Of a stretch of DNA of 64,000 nucleotides, positions 57,220 to 63,915 are shown piece after piece. The notes under the pieces were generated by a model. It was given only the letters and a program-made list of their open reading frames with translations. It had not been told where the DNA came from and ran no database searches. The translations under genes and the position numbers were made by a program. The stretch comes from an uncultured Lachnospiraceae bacterium (GTDB lineage Bacteria > Bacillota > Clostridia > Lachnospirales > Lachnospiraceae), in assembly GCA_937920345.1 (NCBI GenBank), contig CALGVA010000017.1, positions 62,001 to 126,000 of the forward strand, given 5' to 3'. The first letter of the stretch is position 1. The number at the start of each line of letters is the position of its first letter.

Positions 57220-57501
57220 TTATTCCTTATCTTTCTTCGTGATTTTTTCCTTTTCTTGTTTTCTTTTCTCCATCTCTTTCATCTGTTGCTTAACTCTTTC
57301 CCTTGCCTTATATCCTGCAACTGCTTTATATGGAACTGTATGCAATTTATTGATGGAACAACGAAAAACTTTTCCGCTTTTATGCTCTAACAATACTCTC
57401 TTTTTATCATCCAATATCCTTATAAGAACACCCTTTTTATAATCCCATGTTCCATGTGGAATATAATATGTATTACCTATTACTAATTTTTCTACCTTCA
57501 A
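57220..57501 (-). CDS. Small basic protein with KOW-like start (93 aa, TTG start)
   Basis: I start it at the TTG at 57501 behind GGAGG (8-base spacing), giving MKVEKLVIGNTYYIPHGTWDYKKG; ATGs at 57525 and 57555 lie upstream in frame but have no ribosome-binding site and fall in the repeat region. The N-terminal half has KKGVLIRILDDKKRVLLEHKSGKVFRCSI, like a small beta barrel. The tail is a Lys/Glu-rich helix (MKEMEKRKQEKEKITKKDKE). Pairs with the following 88-aa protein. Confidence 0.6.
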   Translation of the reverse strand: MKVEKLVIGNTYYIPHGTWDYKKGVLIRILDDKKRVLLEHKSGKVFRCSINKLHTVPYKAVAGYKARERVKQQMKEMEKRKQEKEKITKKDKE

Positions 57502-57524
57502 ATATATATCCTCCAAATTTCTCA

Positions 57525-57610
57525 TATCCCAAAATCTGCTACTTTTCTTACACATATTGGGATAGATACCATCCGAAAATATGTAAGTTTTTTTACATCT
57601 ATTGGGATTA
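57525..57610. repeat. Two ~40-base direct repeats with internal dyads, promoter region
   Basis: 57525-57565 and 57571-57611 are near-copies: ATCC(C/G)AAAAT…TTTT(C/T)TTACA…TATTGGGAT. Each unit is itself a loose inverted repeat (ATCCCAA…TTGGGAT). They lie directly upstream of the 57.5 kb basic-protein gene, so operator or iteron function fits. Confidence 0.6.
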
Positions 57611-57667
57611 TATTATTAAAAAACACTCTTACTAAACATAATCTATGTTATCTCTTACTTTTGTTCC

Positions 57668-57691
57668 GTGTGTATGCTTACGCATCCACAC
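57668..57691 (-). terminator. Hairpin after the Rep-like gene
   Basis: GTGTGTATGC-TTAC-GCATCCACAC, nine pairs with one mismatch, 42 bases after the Rep-like gene's stop. There is no long T-run; call as hairpin, weak terminator. Confidence 0.45.
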
Positions 57692-57732
57692 TCTATTAAT
57701 AATTTAATTGTTGTTTATAGTTATTATTGCTT

Positions 57733-58875
57733 TTATCCACTATCAATTATCTCCACATCATTCAGTGTAGGCATATCAAGCATTTCTTCCACACTAAAAT
57801 TTGTTTCCATAGAATTAGGTACACCCCAATTATCATCATCTATTGGAAGTTTCCTTTTAGGTTTTTCTTTCAAACAATCTTCTGTGATAAATGGAAATTG
57901 TTCAAAAAATTCTAAATCCTTTAGTTTATCTTCATAGAAAGAATCTCCCTCATGAAGTTTATTGTATTCGACTGCATATCTATATATTTCAATGATTGTT
58001 TGTTCATCATAATCTTGTCCTTCCAGCAAATAGTAATATTTTGCTCCAAGACTTTTTCTTTCTGCCGTTTTCTTTGTCTTAAACTTTACATTGTCCTTTT
58101 CCTTATCATATCCATACTCTGATTTATGCTGTTCGCCTTTACTTGCAATAAGTTTTTTATACTTGTATCTTCCATATGTATTAGTAATGCCATCTAATGT
58201 TCTATCACTTCTTAATATCAATTCATTTGCCCGATAAATATATAAAAGTTTTTCTTTTTCCAGAATTTTATTGTATGTAACAATCGTATCTTTATTGATA
58301 TTTGATATATCTGATAAATGCTGAATAGAGGAAAAACCTACAATTCCATCTTTCTTTGTGTCATTAAGTAAATCAAATGTCCATCTTTTACCTTTCATAA
58401 ATGTACTTACCACATTTACAAAATATCTCACCAGTTTAGCTTTGCTTCCTGAAAAATTATCATCTTCAATCTGCATAATGGAACATAGTTCATCACTATA
58501 TACTACTGTAAAAAATTGCTCGTTCTCTTTATTGGATTTTGTAGGATCAAAATATATCTTCTGCAAATCATATTCAAAATTAAACTTCTTTCCAGTTATT
58601 TTTCTTATTAAATTATGTTCTTCTAAATCATTTAAGCCATCAACATACTTCTTTTTATCTCTTGTTTCCATATCAAATGTATGTCTGAAGAAATAGTCCA
58701 TAAGTTCAACTGACATAGGATAATAGTTTACATCTGTCCTTTGAATTGCTTTTAAATAGCAATATACCAATATTCCATTGTCTGATATGGTCTTATCTCT
58801 AATCACACTATTTAATAGAAATATTTTTTGTGGTAATCTGTATTCTTCATATTCTTCTTTGCTGCGTTTGGTCAA
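57733..58875 (-). CDS. Replication-initiator-like winged-helix protein (380 aa)
   Basis: The N-terminal region (LPQKIFLLNSVIRDKTISDNGILVYCYLKAIQR…YYPMSVELMDYFF) reads as a winged helix of the type found in plasmid Rep and DnaD-like proteins. A second HTH-like segment follows near residue 185 (IVGFSSIQHLSDISNINKDTIVTYNKILEKEKLLYIYRANELI), giving the two-winged-helix layout of many plasmid initiators. The C-terminal third is charged and disordered. It starts with TTG at 58875 behind GGGAGG. If it is the initiator, the origin may lie nearby, for instance in the repeats at 57.5 or 47.9 kb. Could also be a transcription regulator. Confidence 0.6.
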   Translation of the reverse strand: MTKRSKEEYEEYRLPQKIFLLNSVIRDKTISDNGILVYCYLKAIQRTDVNYYPMSVELMDYFFRHTFDMETRDKKKYVDGLNDLEEHNLIRKITGKKFNFEYDLQKIYFDPTKSNKENEQFFTVVYSDELCSIMQIEDDNFSGSKAKLVRYFVNVVSTFMKGKRWTFDLLNDTKKDGIVGFSSIQHLSDISNINKDTIVTYNKILEKEKLLYIYRANELILRSDRTLDGITNTYGRYKYKKLIASKGEQHKSEYGYDKEKDNVKFKTKKTAERKSLGAKYYYLLEGQDYDEQTIIEIYRYAVEYNKLHEGDSFYEDKLKDLEFFEQFPFITEDCLKEKPKRKLPIDDDNWGVPNSMETNFSVEEMLDMPTLNDVEIIDSG

Positions 58876-58881
58876 TAAATG

Positions 58882-59052
58882 CTACACCTCCCTTTGGGAG
58901 AGATATTTAGTAATCATATTTCTTACAGATTTATTGTCCTCAAACAGAAATATCTTAAATTGCGGATTCTTCTCTGAATCAACAACTTTTTGTATCTTGA
59001 ACCCGTTGTTGCATAAATAATTTGCCAATGCTAATGATCTCACTGTACACAT
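58882..59052 (-). CDS. DUF5659-like small protein (56 aa)
   Basis: From ATG 59052: MCTVRSLALANYLCNNGFKIQKVVD…NPQFKIFLFEDNKSVRNMITKYLS. The pattern, a helix with 'LAxYLxxxGF', a strand, then 'FxFEDNxxVRxxxxxY', matches a small uncharacterised Firmicutes/phage family (DUF5659). A GGAGG 28 bases upstream would fit an ATT codon (59073) rather than this ATG, so the true start is uncertain. It ends 6 bases before the Rep-like gene's TTG and provides that gene's ribosome-binding site in its last codons. Confidence 0.6.
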   Translation of the reverse strand: MCTVRSLALANYLCNNGFKIQKVVDSEKNPQFKIFLFEDNKSVRNMITKYLSQREV

Positions 59053-59097
59053 ATTAGTTCTTTCGCTCGTAATAAATCATTCCTCCAATCTGTTTTA

Positions 59098-59136
59098 AGT
59101 GGTGAATGCTTGTCAAAAGTTTTTACATCCACCACT
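59098..59136 (-). terminator. Intergenic hairpin
   Basis: AGTGGTG / CACCACT stem extended by ATG/CAT across one mismatch, loop of about 17. Lies 26 bases after the stop of the 123-aa gene. Confidence 0.4.
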
Positions 59137-59161
59137 ATCTATTTCTCCATTTAATTTTTAT

Positions 59162-59533
59162 TTACACCGCAATTTTCTCATCCATCCTGTCAAAAATCGT
59201 TTCTTTGAATTTCTTATCAACATCATCTATAGAAAAACCATTCATTATCACACATTCCACATAGAAGTATTCATCAAGATATGGATTCTTCATTGCACTT
59301 TCAATATGTACACCGTTTCTACCTGTAAATTCATAGTAGAAATCTATACCATTTCTGAATAGCTTTGCTTCATTTAAGTATTGGAGCGATTCTATGAATT
59401 TTTCAGGTGTAACATTGTCCGTTTCTGTAATATCGCTACACGCTTTTACTTTGTTCTCCACGCTTACAACTGAAATCATCTTGTTTTCAATAGCTTCCAC
59501 AAGATTATATACATCTAAAATCCGTCTGCTCAT
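59162..59533 (-). CDS. Unknown small element protein (123 aa)
   Basis: Starts MSRRILDVYNLVEAIENKMI after AAGGAG (9 bases). The middle is ETDNVTPEKFIESLQYLNEAKLFRNGIDFYYEFTGRNG; the end is VIMNGFSIDDVDKKFKETIFDRMDEK. Acidic and soluble, mixed helix/strand. Not recognised. It lies in the run of small genes between the TubZ-like and Rep-like genes. Confidence 0.6.
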   Translation of the reverse strand: MSRRILDVYNLVEAIENKMISVVSVENKVKACSDITETDNVTPEKFIESLQYLNEAKLFRNGIDFYYEFTGRNGVHIESAMKNPYLDEYFYVECVIMNGFSIDDVDKKFKETIFDRMDEKIAV

Positions 59534-59625
59534 GTAATTACTTCTCCTTATTCTTTGAATTTAATCTGAAAAATGCTGTCATGTTACTGTTATGTTTGTG
59601 TAAATCTCTTGTAACTGTTATGTAA

Positions 59626-59659
59626 TTGGCAAACCATGAAATCAATCATGATCTGCCAA
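59626..59659 (-). terminator. Intergenic hairpin
   Basis: TTGGCA/TGCCAA outer stem with inner CATGAT pairing, just after the 148-aa gene. It sits 93 bases before the next gene; two copies of a GTTACTGTTATG-like motif lie between. Confidence 0.4.
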
Positions 59660-59667
59660 CTTTGATA

Positions 59668-60114
59668 TTAAATCTTCAAAAATCCAAGTTCCATAACTGT
59701 ACCATTCTTAAATGCAACCTCCAAAACATCCGCTAAAATATCATCTTCTGTTTCGCCTGTCCTAACGGTAGTTTCACATCTTGCAACTTCTTCATATCGG
59801 ATTGTTACATCATCAGGAATCAATGATTTTGGTGTTGTGAAATCGCTTATAACAAGCTGTGCCTTTATAGAATCCTCTATTGTTTCAAGTTCTGGTGTAT
59901 CAATATGAAAATTGCAAATAGGCTTTCTACCATTAGAATCAAGATAAATCGCAACATTTAATTCCTTTTCTTCATGTTCTCCGAAGAAATCTTCTACTGT
60001 TTGTTTGATTGTTTCTCTTGTTAATGTATTGCGCTTTCTTGATTTATTGGCTTCCATCATCATTCTTGCGCCGATTCTACCAGCATCATTATCGAAATAT
60101 TCATTCCCTGTCAT
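59668..60114 (-). CDS. Unknown element protein (148 aa)
   Basis: AGGAGGG is 8 bases before the ATG. The N-terminal helix is basic (RIGARMMMEANKSRKRNTLTRETIKQTVEDFF). The rest has strands such as ELNVAIYLDSNGRKPICNFHIDT and ends ILADVLEVAFKNGTVMELGFLKI. Not recognised. It follows the 148-aa TI-SDVKEF protein by 16 bases, so they share an mRNA. Confidence 0.6.
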   Translation of the reverse strand: MTGNEYFDNDAGRIGARMMMEANKSRKRNTLTRETIKQTVEDFFGEHEEKELNVAIYLDSNGRKPICNFHIDTPELETIEDSIKAQLVISDFTTPKSLIPDDVTIRYEEVARCETTVRTGETEDDILADVLEVAFKNGTVMELGFLKI

Positions 60115-60130
60115 ATATATAACCCTCCTA

Positions 60131-60577
60131 CTAATCTACAATGCCTTTGCTCTGTAAATATTCCATTTCCATATTCAGAACTAAATCAATATCCTCTACG
60201 GCCAGTTTTGATAGCCTGTCCAACCTATCCTTGATGTACTGACATAATTCATCCTGATTGATAACATGATCCGTTTCTGTACCAACATCACCGACAATGG
60301 AAATGTCCATGCTTCCCATATTGTTAAAGAATTTAATAGTAATCTCATTCTTATTGCCATATATGGTATCAATTAGTTCTTCCGAATCTAATTCGACTTT
60401 GCATCCAGTGTCAGGCATTAAAATAGAAATCTTACCATCATTGCCAAAATCCGGATCAGCAATAACAATAGCTTCTGTCATTTGTAATGACATTGCAGAT
60501 GTCATTTGTACTTTGACCTTTTTACCTTCTGTAAATTCCTTTACATCTGAAATTGTTAATTCACTCATTTTCTCCAT
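60131..60577 (-). CDS. Unknown protein, paralogue of the 61.8 kb gene (148 aa)
   Basis: Start at ATG 60577 (MEKMSELTISDVKEF, preceded by AGAGGT); a longer frame from 60610 lacks a ribosome-binding site and runs into a hairpin. Its plan, 'xISDVKEFTEGKKVKVQ', then a strand ISILMPDTG, then DSEELIDTIYGNKNEITIKFF, parallels the 115-aa protein at 61752-62099 (KELAQAFEGKYVNVS…LWLVSRDN…DEDVIESIEESNGTYTISF). The two appear to be an old duplication. Acidic; function unknown. Confidence 0.6.
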   Translation of the reverse strand: MEKMSELTISDVKEFTEGKKVKVQMTSAMSLQMTEAIVIADPDFGNDGKISILMPDTGCKVELDSEELIDTIYGNKNEITIKFFNNMGSMDISIVGDVGTETDHVINQDELCQYIKDRLDRLSKLAVEDIDLVLNMEMEYLQSKGIVD

Positions 60578-60613
60578 AGTTTTTGTACCTCTTTCTTTAT
60601 TTTTTGACATATT

Positions 60614-60644
60614 AAGACGGTATCAAATGTAACAATACCGTCTT
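60614..60644 (-). terminator. Perfect 10-bp stem hairpin between csp-like and following gene
   Basis: AAGACGGTAT / ATACCGTCTT with an 11-base loop, between the cold-shock gene stop and the next gene's start. No T-run follows, so it may be an RNA-stability or processing element. Confidence 0.5.
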
Positions 60645-60675
60645 TTGATAGTTACAATATTTACTTCTACATTTA

Positions 60676-61077
60676 TTACGCTGACTTTTCCACAATTTCA
60701 AAATTTGCGTATGATGCCAATTCCATGAATGACATACCGTTTTCATCCGTCTGGAGAACATTGTTTCCGTCTACTACCTGATACTTTGTCACACCGTAGC
60801 CATCCTTCATTGTCTGAATGTGAAGATTATCTTCTTTTAAGGAATCTTCAATCATTTGTATTGTAAGAATTGGCTTGATGTTTATCGCCTGTTCTCTACT
60901 GTCCTTACCGGCTCCCGTTCCAAGTTCGTATTCAACCATATCATCCTCATGTAATGACTTGAAGCCATCCATCTGAAGCTGTGAGTAGTGGCAAAATACA
61001 TCTTCCTTTGTTTCGGAATCTGTCAAAAATCCGTAGCCTTTTTGTGCATTGAACCATTTTACTGTTGCATTTTTCAT
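60676..61077 (-). CDS. Cold-shock domain protein with C-terminal extension (133 aa)
   Basis: Residues 1-~68 are a cold-shock domain: MKNATVKWFNAQKGYGFLTD, with RNP1-like KGYGFLTD and RNP2-like VFCHYSQL, and EYELGTGAGKDSREQAINIKP. The extra 65 residues (IEDSLKEDNLHIQTMKDGYGVTKYQVVDGNNVLQTDENG) are unlike normal CspA proteins and may be a partner-binding part. CSD proteins bind single-stranded RNA/DNA and melt structure, which is notable here because many intergenic hairpins surround the gene. AAGGAG is 10 bases before the ATG. Confidence 0.85.
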   Translation of the reverse strand: MKNATVKWFNAQKGYGFLTDSETKEDVFCHYSQLQMDGFKSLHEDDMVEYELGTGAGKDSREQAINIKPILTIQMIEDSLKEDNLHIQTMKDGYGVTKYQVVDGNNVLQTDENGMSFMELASYANFEIVEKSA

Positions 61078-61111
61078 AGTTAAATTTCTCCTTTTCGCTT
61101 GATATATATTT

Positions 61112-61156
61112 AGCTGTATATAAATACCGCTTATAATACTCTTCTACACTACAGCT
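61112..61156 (-). terminator. Intergenic hairpin before the cold-shock gene
   Basis: AGCTGTA (61112-61118) pairs with TACAGCT (61150-61156) across a 31-base AT-rich loop. A weak stem that could enclose a small leader structure. Confidence 0.3.
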
Positions 61157-61164
61157 TATTCTTT

Positions 61165-61668
61165 TCACTGATTATAATATCCATGCTCTATCATCCATTC
61201 AGTAATAAACTCTACTTCCATATGTCCACCAAAATTTTCAATATCGCCTTTTTTAATTGACACATAAAATTCATAATGTGCTTTACCGTAATATGGGATA
61301 TCATCTTCATTATAATATTTTTCCATATTTTTAAAATCGGCTTTAAATGTACTAAAATCTATTACGCTCTGACTATCCTCATTAATGTCAATATCATTAT
61401 AGAACTTGCTCGTTCCCTCCTTAAATGCATAATACGGATCAATATGTTCCGTAATCACACATTCTTTTAATTGTTTGTCCGAATCTGTCAAGCTACGATA
61501 ATATGACTTGCATTCTTTGTCATTTGCATAACTAATCAAATCATCAATTTGCTTTAACGATTCGTTCGCAATAATCTGAATAATAATATGTCCAGCCTTC
61601 AATTTCTCTTCCACATATGATGTAATGTCTGTTATTTGACTGAATGGTACTTTTTGATAATTCTTCAT
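61165..61668 (-). CDS. Unknown acidic element protein (167 aa)
   Basis: MKNYQKVPFSQITDITSYVEEKLKAGHIIIQIIANESL…; predicted alpha/beta with an acidic middle (DIDINEDSQSVIDFSTFKADFKNMEKYYNEDDIPYYGKAHYEF) and a hydrophilic C-terminus. GGAG is 12 bases before the ATG. Not recognised. It precedes the cold-shock gene on the same strand. Confidence 0.6.
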   Translation of the reverse strand: MKNYQKVPFSQITDITSYVEEKLKAGHIIIQIIANESLKQIDDLISYANDKECKSYYRSLTDSDKQLKECVITEHIDPYYAFKEGTSKFYNDIDINEDSQSVIDFSTFKADFKNMEKYYNEDDIPYYGKAHYEFYVSIKKGDIENFGGHMEVEFITEWMIEHGYYNQ

Positions 61669-61693
61669 ATTTTAGTTATTCTCCAATCCATTT

Positions 61694-61726
61694 TATAGTG
61701 GATAGGCATTTCACCCACCCACTATA
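61694..61726 (-). terminator. Intergenic hairpin
   Basis: TATAGTGG/CCACTATA stem, 17-base loop, 26 bases after the stop of the 115-aa gene. Confidence 0.4.
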
Positions 61727-61751
61727 TACTTCTCTTTTCAGCAAATCACGC

Positions 61752-62099
61752 TTACTGTTTTTCGTCATGCTCTTTCTGCAACTGTTCCAACGATTTGTAC
61801 TCCGAAACATCAATATCAGCCATACCAATTGTAAAACTGATTGTATATGTACCGTTGGATTCTTCGATAGATTCAATTACATCTTCATCAAAAGTAACTG
61901 ATCCAGTGACATTGTTCTGATTATCTCTTGATACAAGCCATAATTCAGGCTTTAAATCGTCCTCATACTCGATTGTGCCCTTTGTTATCTCAATGGCAAT
62001 ACCGTAAGTATCAACAGATGATACATTGACATATTTACCCTCAAATGCCTGTGCTAATTCCTTCATTGTTACTTCTTTTGTTGCTGTTATGTTTGACAT
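61752..62099 (-). CDS. Unknown protein, paralogue of the 60.1 kb gene (115 aa)
   Basis: AAGGAG is 10 bases before the ATG. MSNITATKEVTMKELAQAFEGKYVNVS, an acidic beta-rich middle (ELWLVSRDNQNNVTGSVTFDEDVIESIEESNGTYTISFTIGMADID), and a short helical tail. See the 60131-60577 entry for the shared plan. It comes directly after the TubZ-like gene and before a hairpin. Confidence 0.6.
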   Translation of the reverse strand: MSNITATKEVTMKELAQAFEGKYVNVSSVDTYGIAIEITKGTIEYEDDLKPELWLVSRDNQNNVTGSVTFDEDVIESIEESNGTYTISFTIGMADIDVSEYKSLEQLQKEHDEKQ

Positions 62100-62144
62100 A
62101 ATCCTAATCTCCTTTATATTTGATATTTTTATGTGTAATTTATA

Positions 62145-62170
62145 GGCGGCGCAGTATAAATCACACCGCC
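62145..62170 (-). terminator. Hairpin after the TubZ-like gene
   Basis: GGCGG/CCGCC stem with a 16-base loop, 9 bases after the tubZ-like stop. GC-rich in an AT-rich setting, without a T-run. Confidence 0.45.
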
Positions 62171-62178
62171 CATGAAAT

Positions 62179-63327
62179 TTATTTACTGATTCGCTTTGCT
62201 TTCAAATCTGCTAAAGCTGCCATACCTAACATTTTAGGTTTATTTGTCGTTTGCATTGTCGTATCAATAACAGGCTTGCGGAAAACATCTGATACATTAG
62301 CAGTCCTAACTTGCGTTGTCGCTTTCATAGCGTTCTGAATAATATCCGCTTCACTGTCTACACTCTCTGCCATTGCATCAACTCTTCCATAAGGCATTGT
62401 CAGACCACTAAGTATGATTACATTTTCCTCGGATGCCGAAAGATAGCCGTGAAATTCTGTAGGTGCTGTACCTATTTCCTTTCTAAGTCCTGTCATATCA
62501 ATATTACTTTTTTTTGCAGAAACGGCTTCCGAAATACCAATGACTGATACAACTTTATCATCACGCTTTGCAAAAATATTGTTATTGTCATTAAGTATCT
62601 CAACGATTTTAGCCGTATTTCCATTCTTTCTACTTACCTTTGTGATAATAGAAAATGATGGAGTTGTAAGACACGCTTCAATTTCTGCCAGATCCATATT
62701 TCCATCCTGACTTTTATTGTTAATACACATTACACTTGTAAACAGAGATGCAAATGTACGGTTTATCTGCTGTTTATCCGCTGAATTATTATCCAGAATA
62801 AAGATACTACCCAACTGTGGCTTCAATCCCTCAATCTCATTGAATGTCTGTCTTGAATTATCCTTTATTTTTAAGGACTCATTATCAGATGGAAGTACCA
62901 CAATTATTCCAACTCTAAAACCCAACCCCAATAATATAGAGGCAAGATGTGGTGTAATTGCCGATCCTGTTCCCCCGCCTAAAGATGTTGCGATAAATAC
63001 AATGGAATCCTCAATAATATAGCTTTGTAATTCAGGTAAAATAATTTCGATACTCTCCGCTAAGTCCTGAACACCATTTTCACGATTGCAAGCCGCCCCT
63101 TTGGAGTTGTTAAGATGGATTTTATGATCCAAATCAACAGTAGCCAAATCCTCTGTACTTGTGTTGATACCAATAAAAGATACATTAGATTTGTTTCCTT
63201 CCAGTGCGAACACATCTTTCTGAATTTCTGCACAAATCCCATTCCCACATGCTCCACATCCGATAACAGTAATTTTTAATCTGTCATTGATGCTTCTTTT
63301 CCTCATTACATTTTTGTTTTCGTTCAT
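62179..63327 (-). CDS. Tubulin/FtsZ-superfamily GTPase, TubZ-like
   Basis: 382 residues. The nucleotide-binding elements are VIGCGACGNGICAEI (21-35), the tubulin signature GGGTGSA (117-123), and a T7 loop NMDLAEIEA supplying the catalytic Asp/Glu to the neighbouring subunit in the filament. So assembly and GTP hydrolysis are expected. TubZ-type GTPases of plasmids and PhuZ of phages position DNA; FtsZ divides cells. The preceding gene is a TubR-like wHTH with 1-base overlap (TAATG), the order of a type III partition locus, so TubZ is favoured over FtsZ. The C-terminal ~60 residues are extended and basic. Confidence 0.85.
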   Translation of the reverse strand: MNENKNVMRKRSINDRLKITVIGCGACGNGICAEIQKDVFALEGNKSNVSFIGINTSTEDLATVDLDHKIHLNNSKGAACNRENGVQDLAESIEIILPELQSYIIEDSIVFIATSLGGGTGSAITPHLASILLGLGFRVGIIVVLPSDNESLKIKDNSRQTFNEIEGLKPQLGSIFILDNNSADKQQINRTFASLFTSVMCINNKSQDGNMDLAEIEACLTTPSFSIITKVSRKNGNTAKIVEILNDNNNIFAKRDDKVVSVIGISEAVSAKKSNIDMTGLRKEIGTAPTEFHGYLSASEENVIILSGLTMPYGRVDAMAESVDSEADIIQNAMKATTQVRTANVSDVFRKPVIDTTMQTTNKPKMLGMAALADLKAKRISK

Positions 63328-63593
63328 TACTCACATACCTCCTTCTCAATCTCTCTCATCCATTCAGCACCTGCCGCTGTCACATAGTAACTTTTTTCAT
63401 TCCTACGGCGCAAACCTTCATCAATAAAACCTTTACTTACTAACTTTCTGATATTGTTGTATACCGTCCTGTCGCATAGTTTTGTGCCATTGTTAGCCAA
63501 TTCTTCCTGAATTTGTCTTTGTGTAGCAGCAACTAATTTACTTTTTGCTCCATTGGAATACAACAGATTCAATATGTTATACATATGTATCAT
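63327..63593 (-). CDS. TubR-like winged-helix protein (88 aa)
   Basis: 88 residues, a compact winged helix: a helix IHMYNILNLLYS, RQIQEELA as helix 2, CDRTVYNNIRKLVSKGFI as the recognition helix plus wing entry, then RRNEKSYYVTAAGAEWM. Similar small wHTH proteins (TubR) bind centromere iterons and recruit TubZ. GGAGGG is 9 bases before the ATG. It directly precedes the tubulin-like GTPase gene with a 1-base overlap. The sequence is also like PadR/MarR-type fragments, so TubR identity is by context. Confidence 0.7.
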   Translation of the reverse strand: MIHMYNILNLLYSNGAKSKLVAATQRQIQEELANNGTKLCDRTVYNNIRKLVSKGFIDEGLRRRNEKSYYVTAAGAEWMREIEKEVCE

Positions 63594-63652
63594 GCTTTTA
63601 TCCCTCCTGTTCCTACTATTAAATACACTTTTTCAACTCGCTTTTCCCCCAC

Positions 63653-63835
63653 TTATGAGGAAATTTTTTTCTTTTTATTTTTCTTTTTGTTTCTCTTACG
63701 CTTTCGCTCGTAATGTTCCCAATCTCTACCGCCTTTTCGTGCGTCTTCCTCCGTGTTATACACATACATAAGCGGTCTTACAAAAGTTCCATTTTTGGTT
63801 TTTACTAACACACATCCATCTTCAAAGAGTTTCAA
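63653..63835 (-). CDS. Small basic protein (60 aa)
   Basis: MKLFEDGCVLVKTKNGTFVRPLMYVYNTEEDARKGGRDWEHY then a Lys/Arg-rich tail. Starts with TTG at 63835, 9 bases after AGGA, overlapping the end region of a 22-aa ORF. No family is recognised; the basic tail suggests nucleic-acid or ribosome contact. Confidence 0.5.
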   Translation of the reverse strand: MKLFEDGCVLVKTKNGTFVRPLMYVYNTEEDARKGGRDWEHYERKRKRNKKKNKKKKISS

Positions 63836-63846
63836 AATCTTTATTC

Positions 63847-63915
63847 CTATGCTCCTGAATAACTACAGGTGTAATAGGTATGTGTATTAAATACGATCTT
63901 GTTTTTGTTAATCAT
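63847..63915 (-). CDS. Possible 22-aa leader peptide ORF
   Basis: ATG at 63915 follows GGAGG by 5 bases, and the peptide MINKNKIVFNTHTYYTCSYSGA ends 12 bases before the next gene's TTG. The good ribosome-binding site and coupling position suggest a translated leader or small protein; weakly supported. Confidence 0.35.
   Translation of the reverse strand: MINKNKIVFNTHTYYTCSYSGA

Noticed and set aside
60947..61168. 73-codon frame overlapping the cold-shock gene start
   Set aside because: Different frame of the cold-shock gene; no start signal and shadow composition.
62179..63327. Bacterial cell-division FtsZ
   Set aside because: Located in an AT-rich mobile region without ftsA or division genes, preceded by a wHTH gene; TubZ-like is more plausible.
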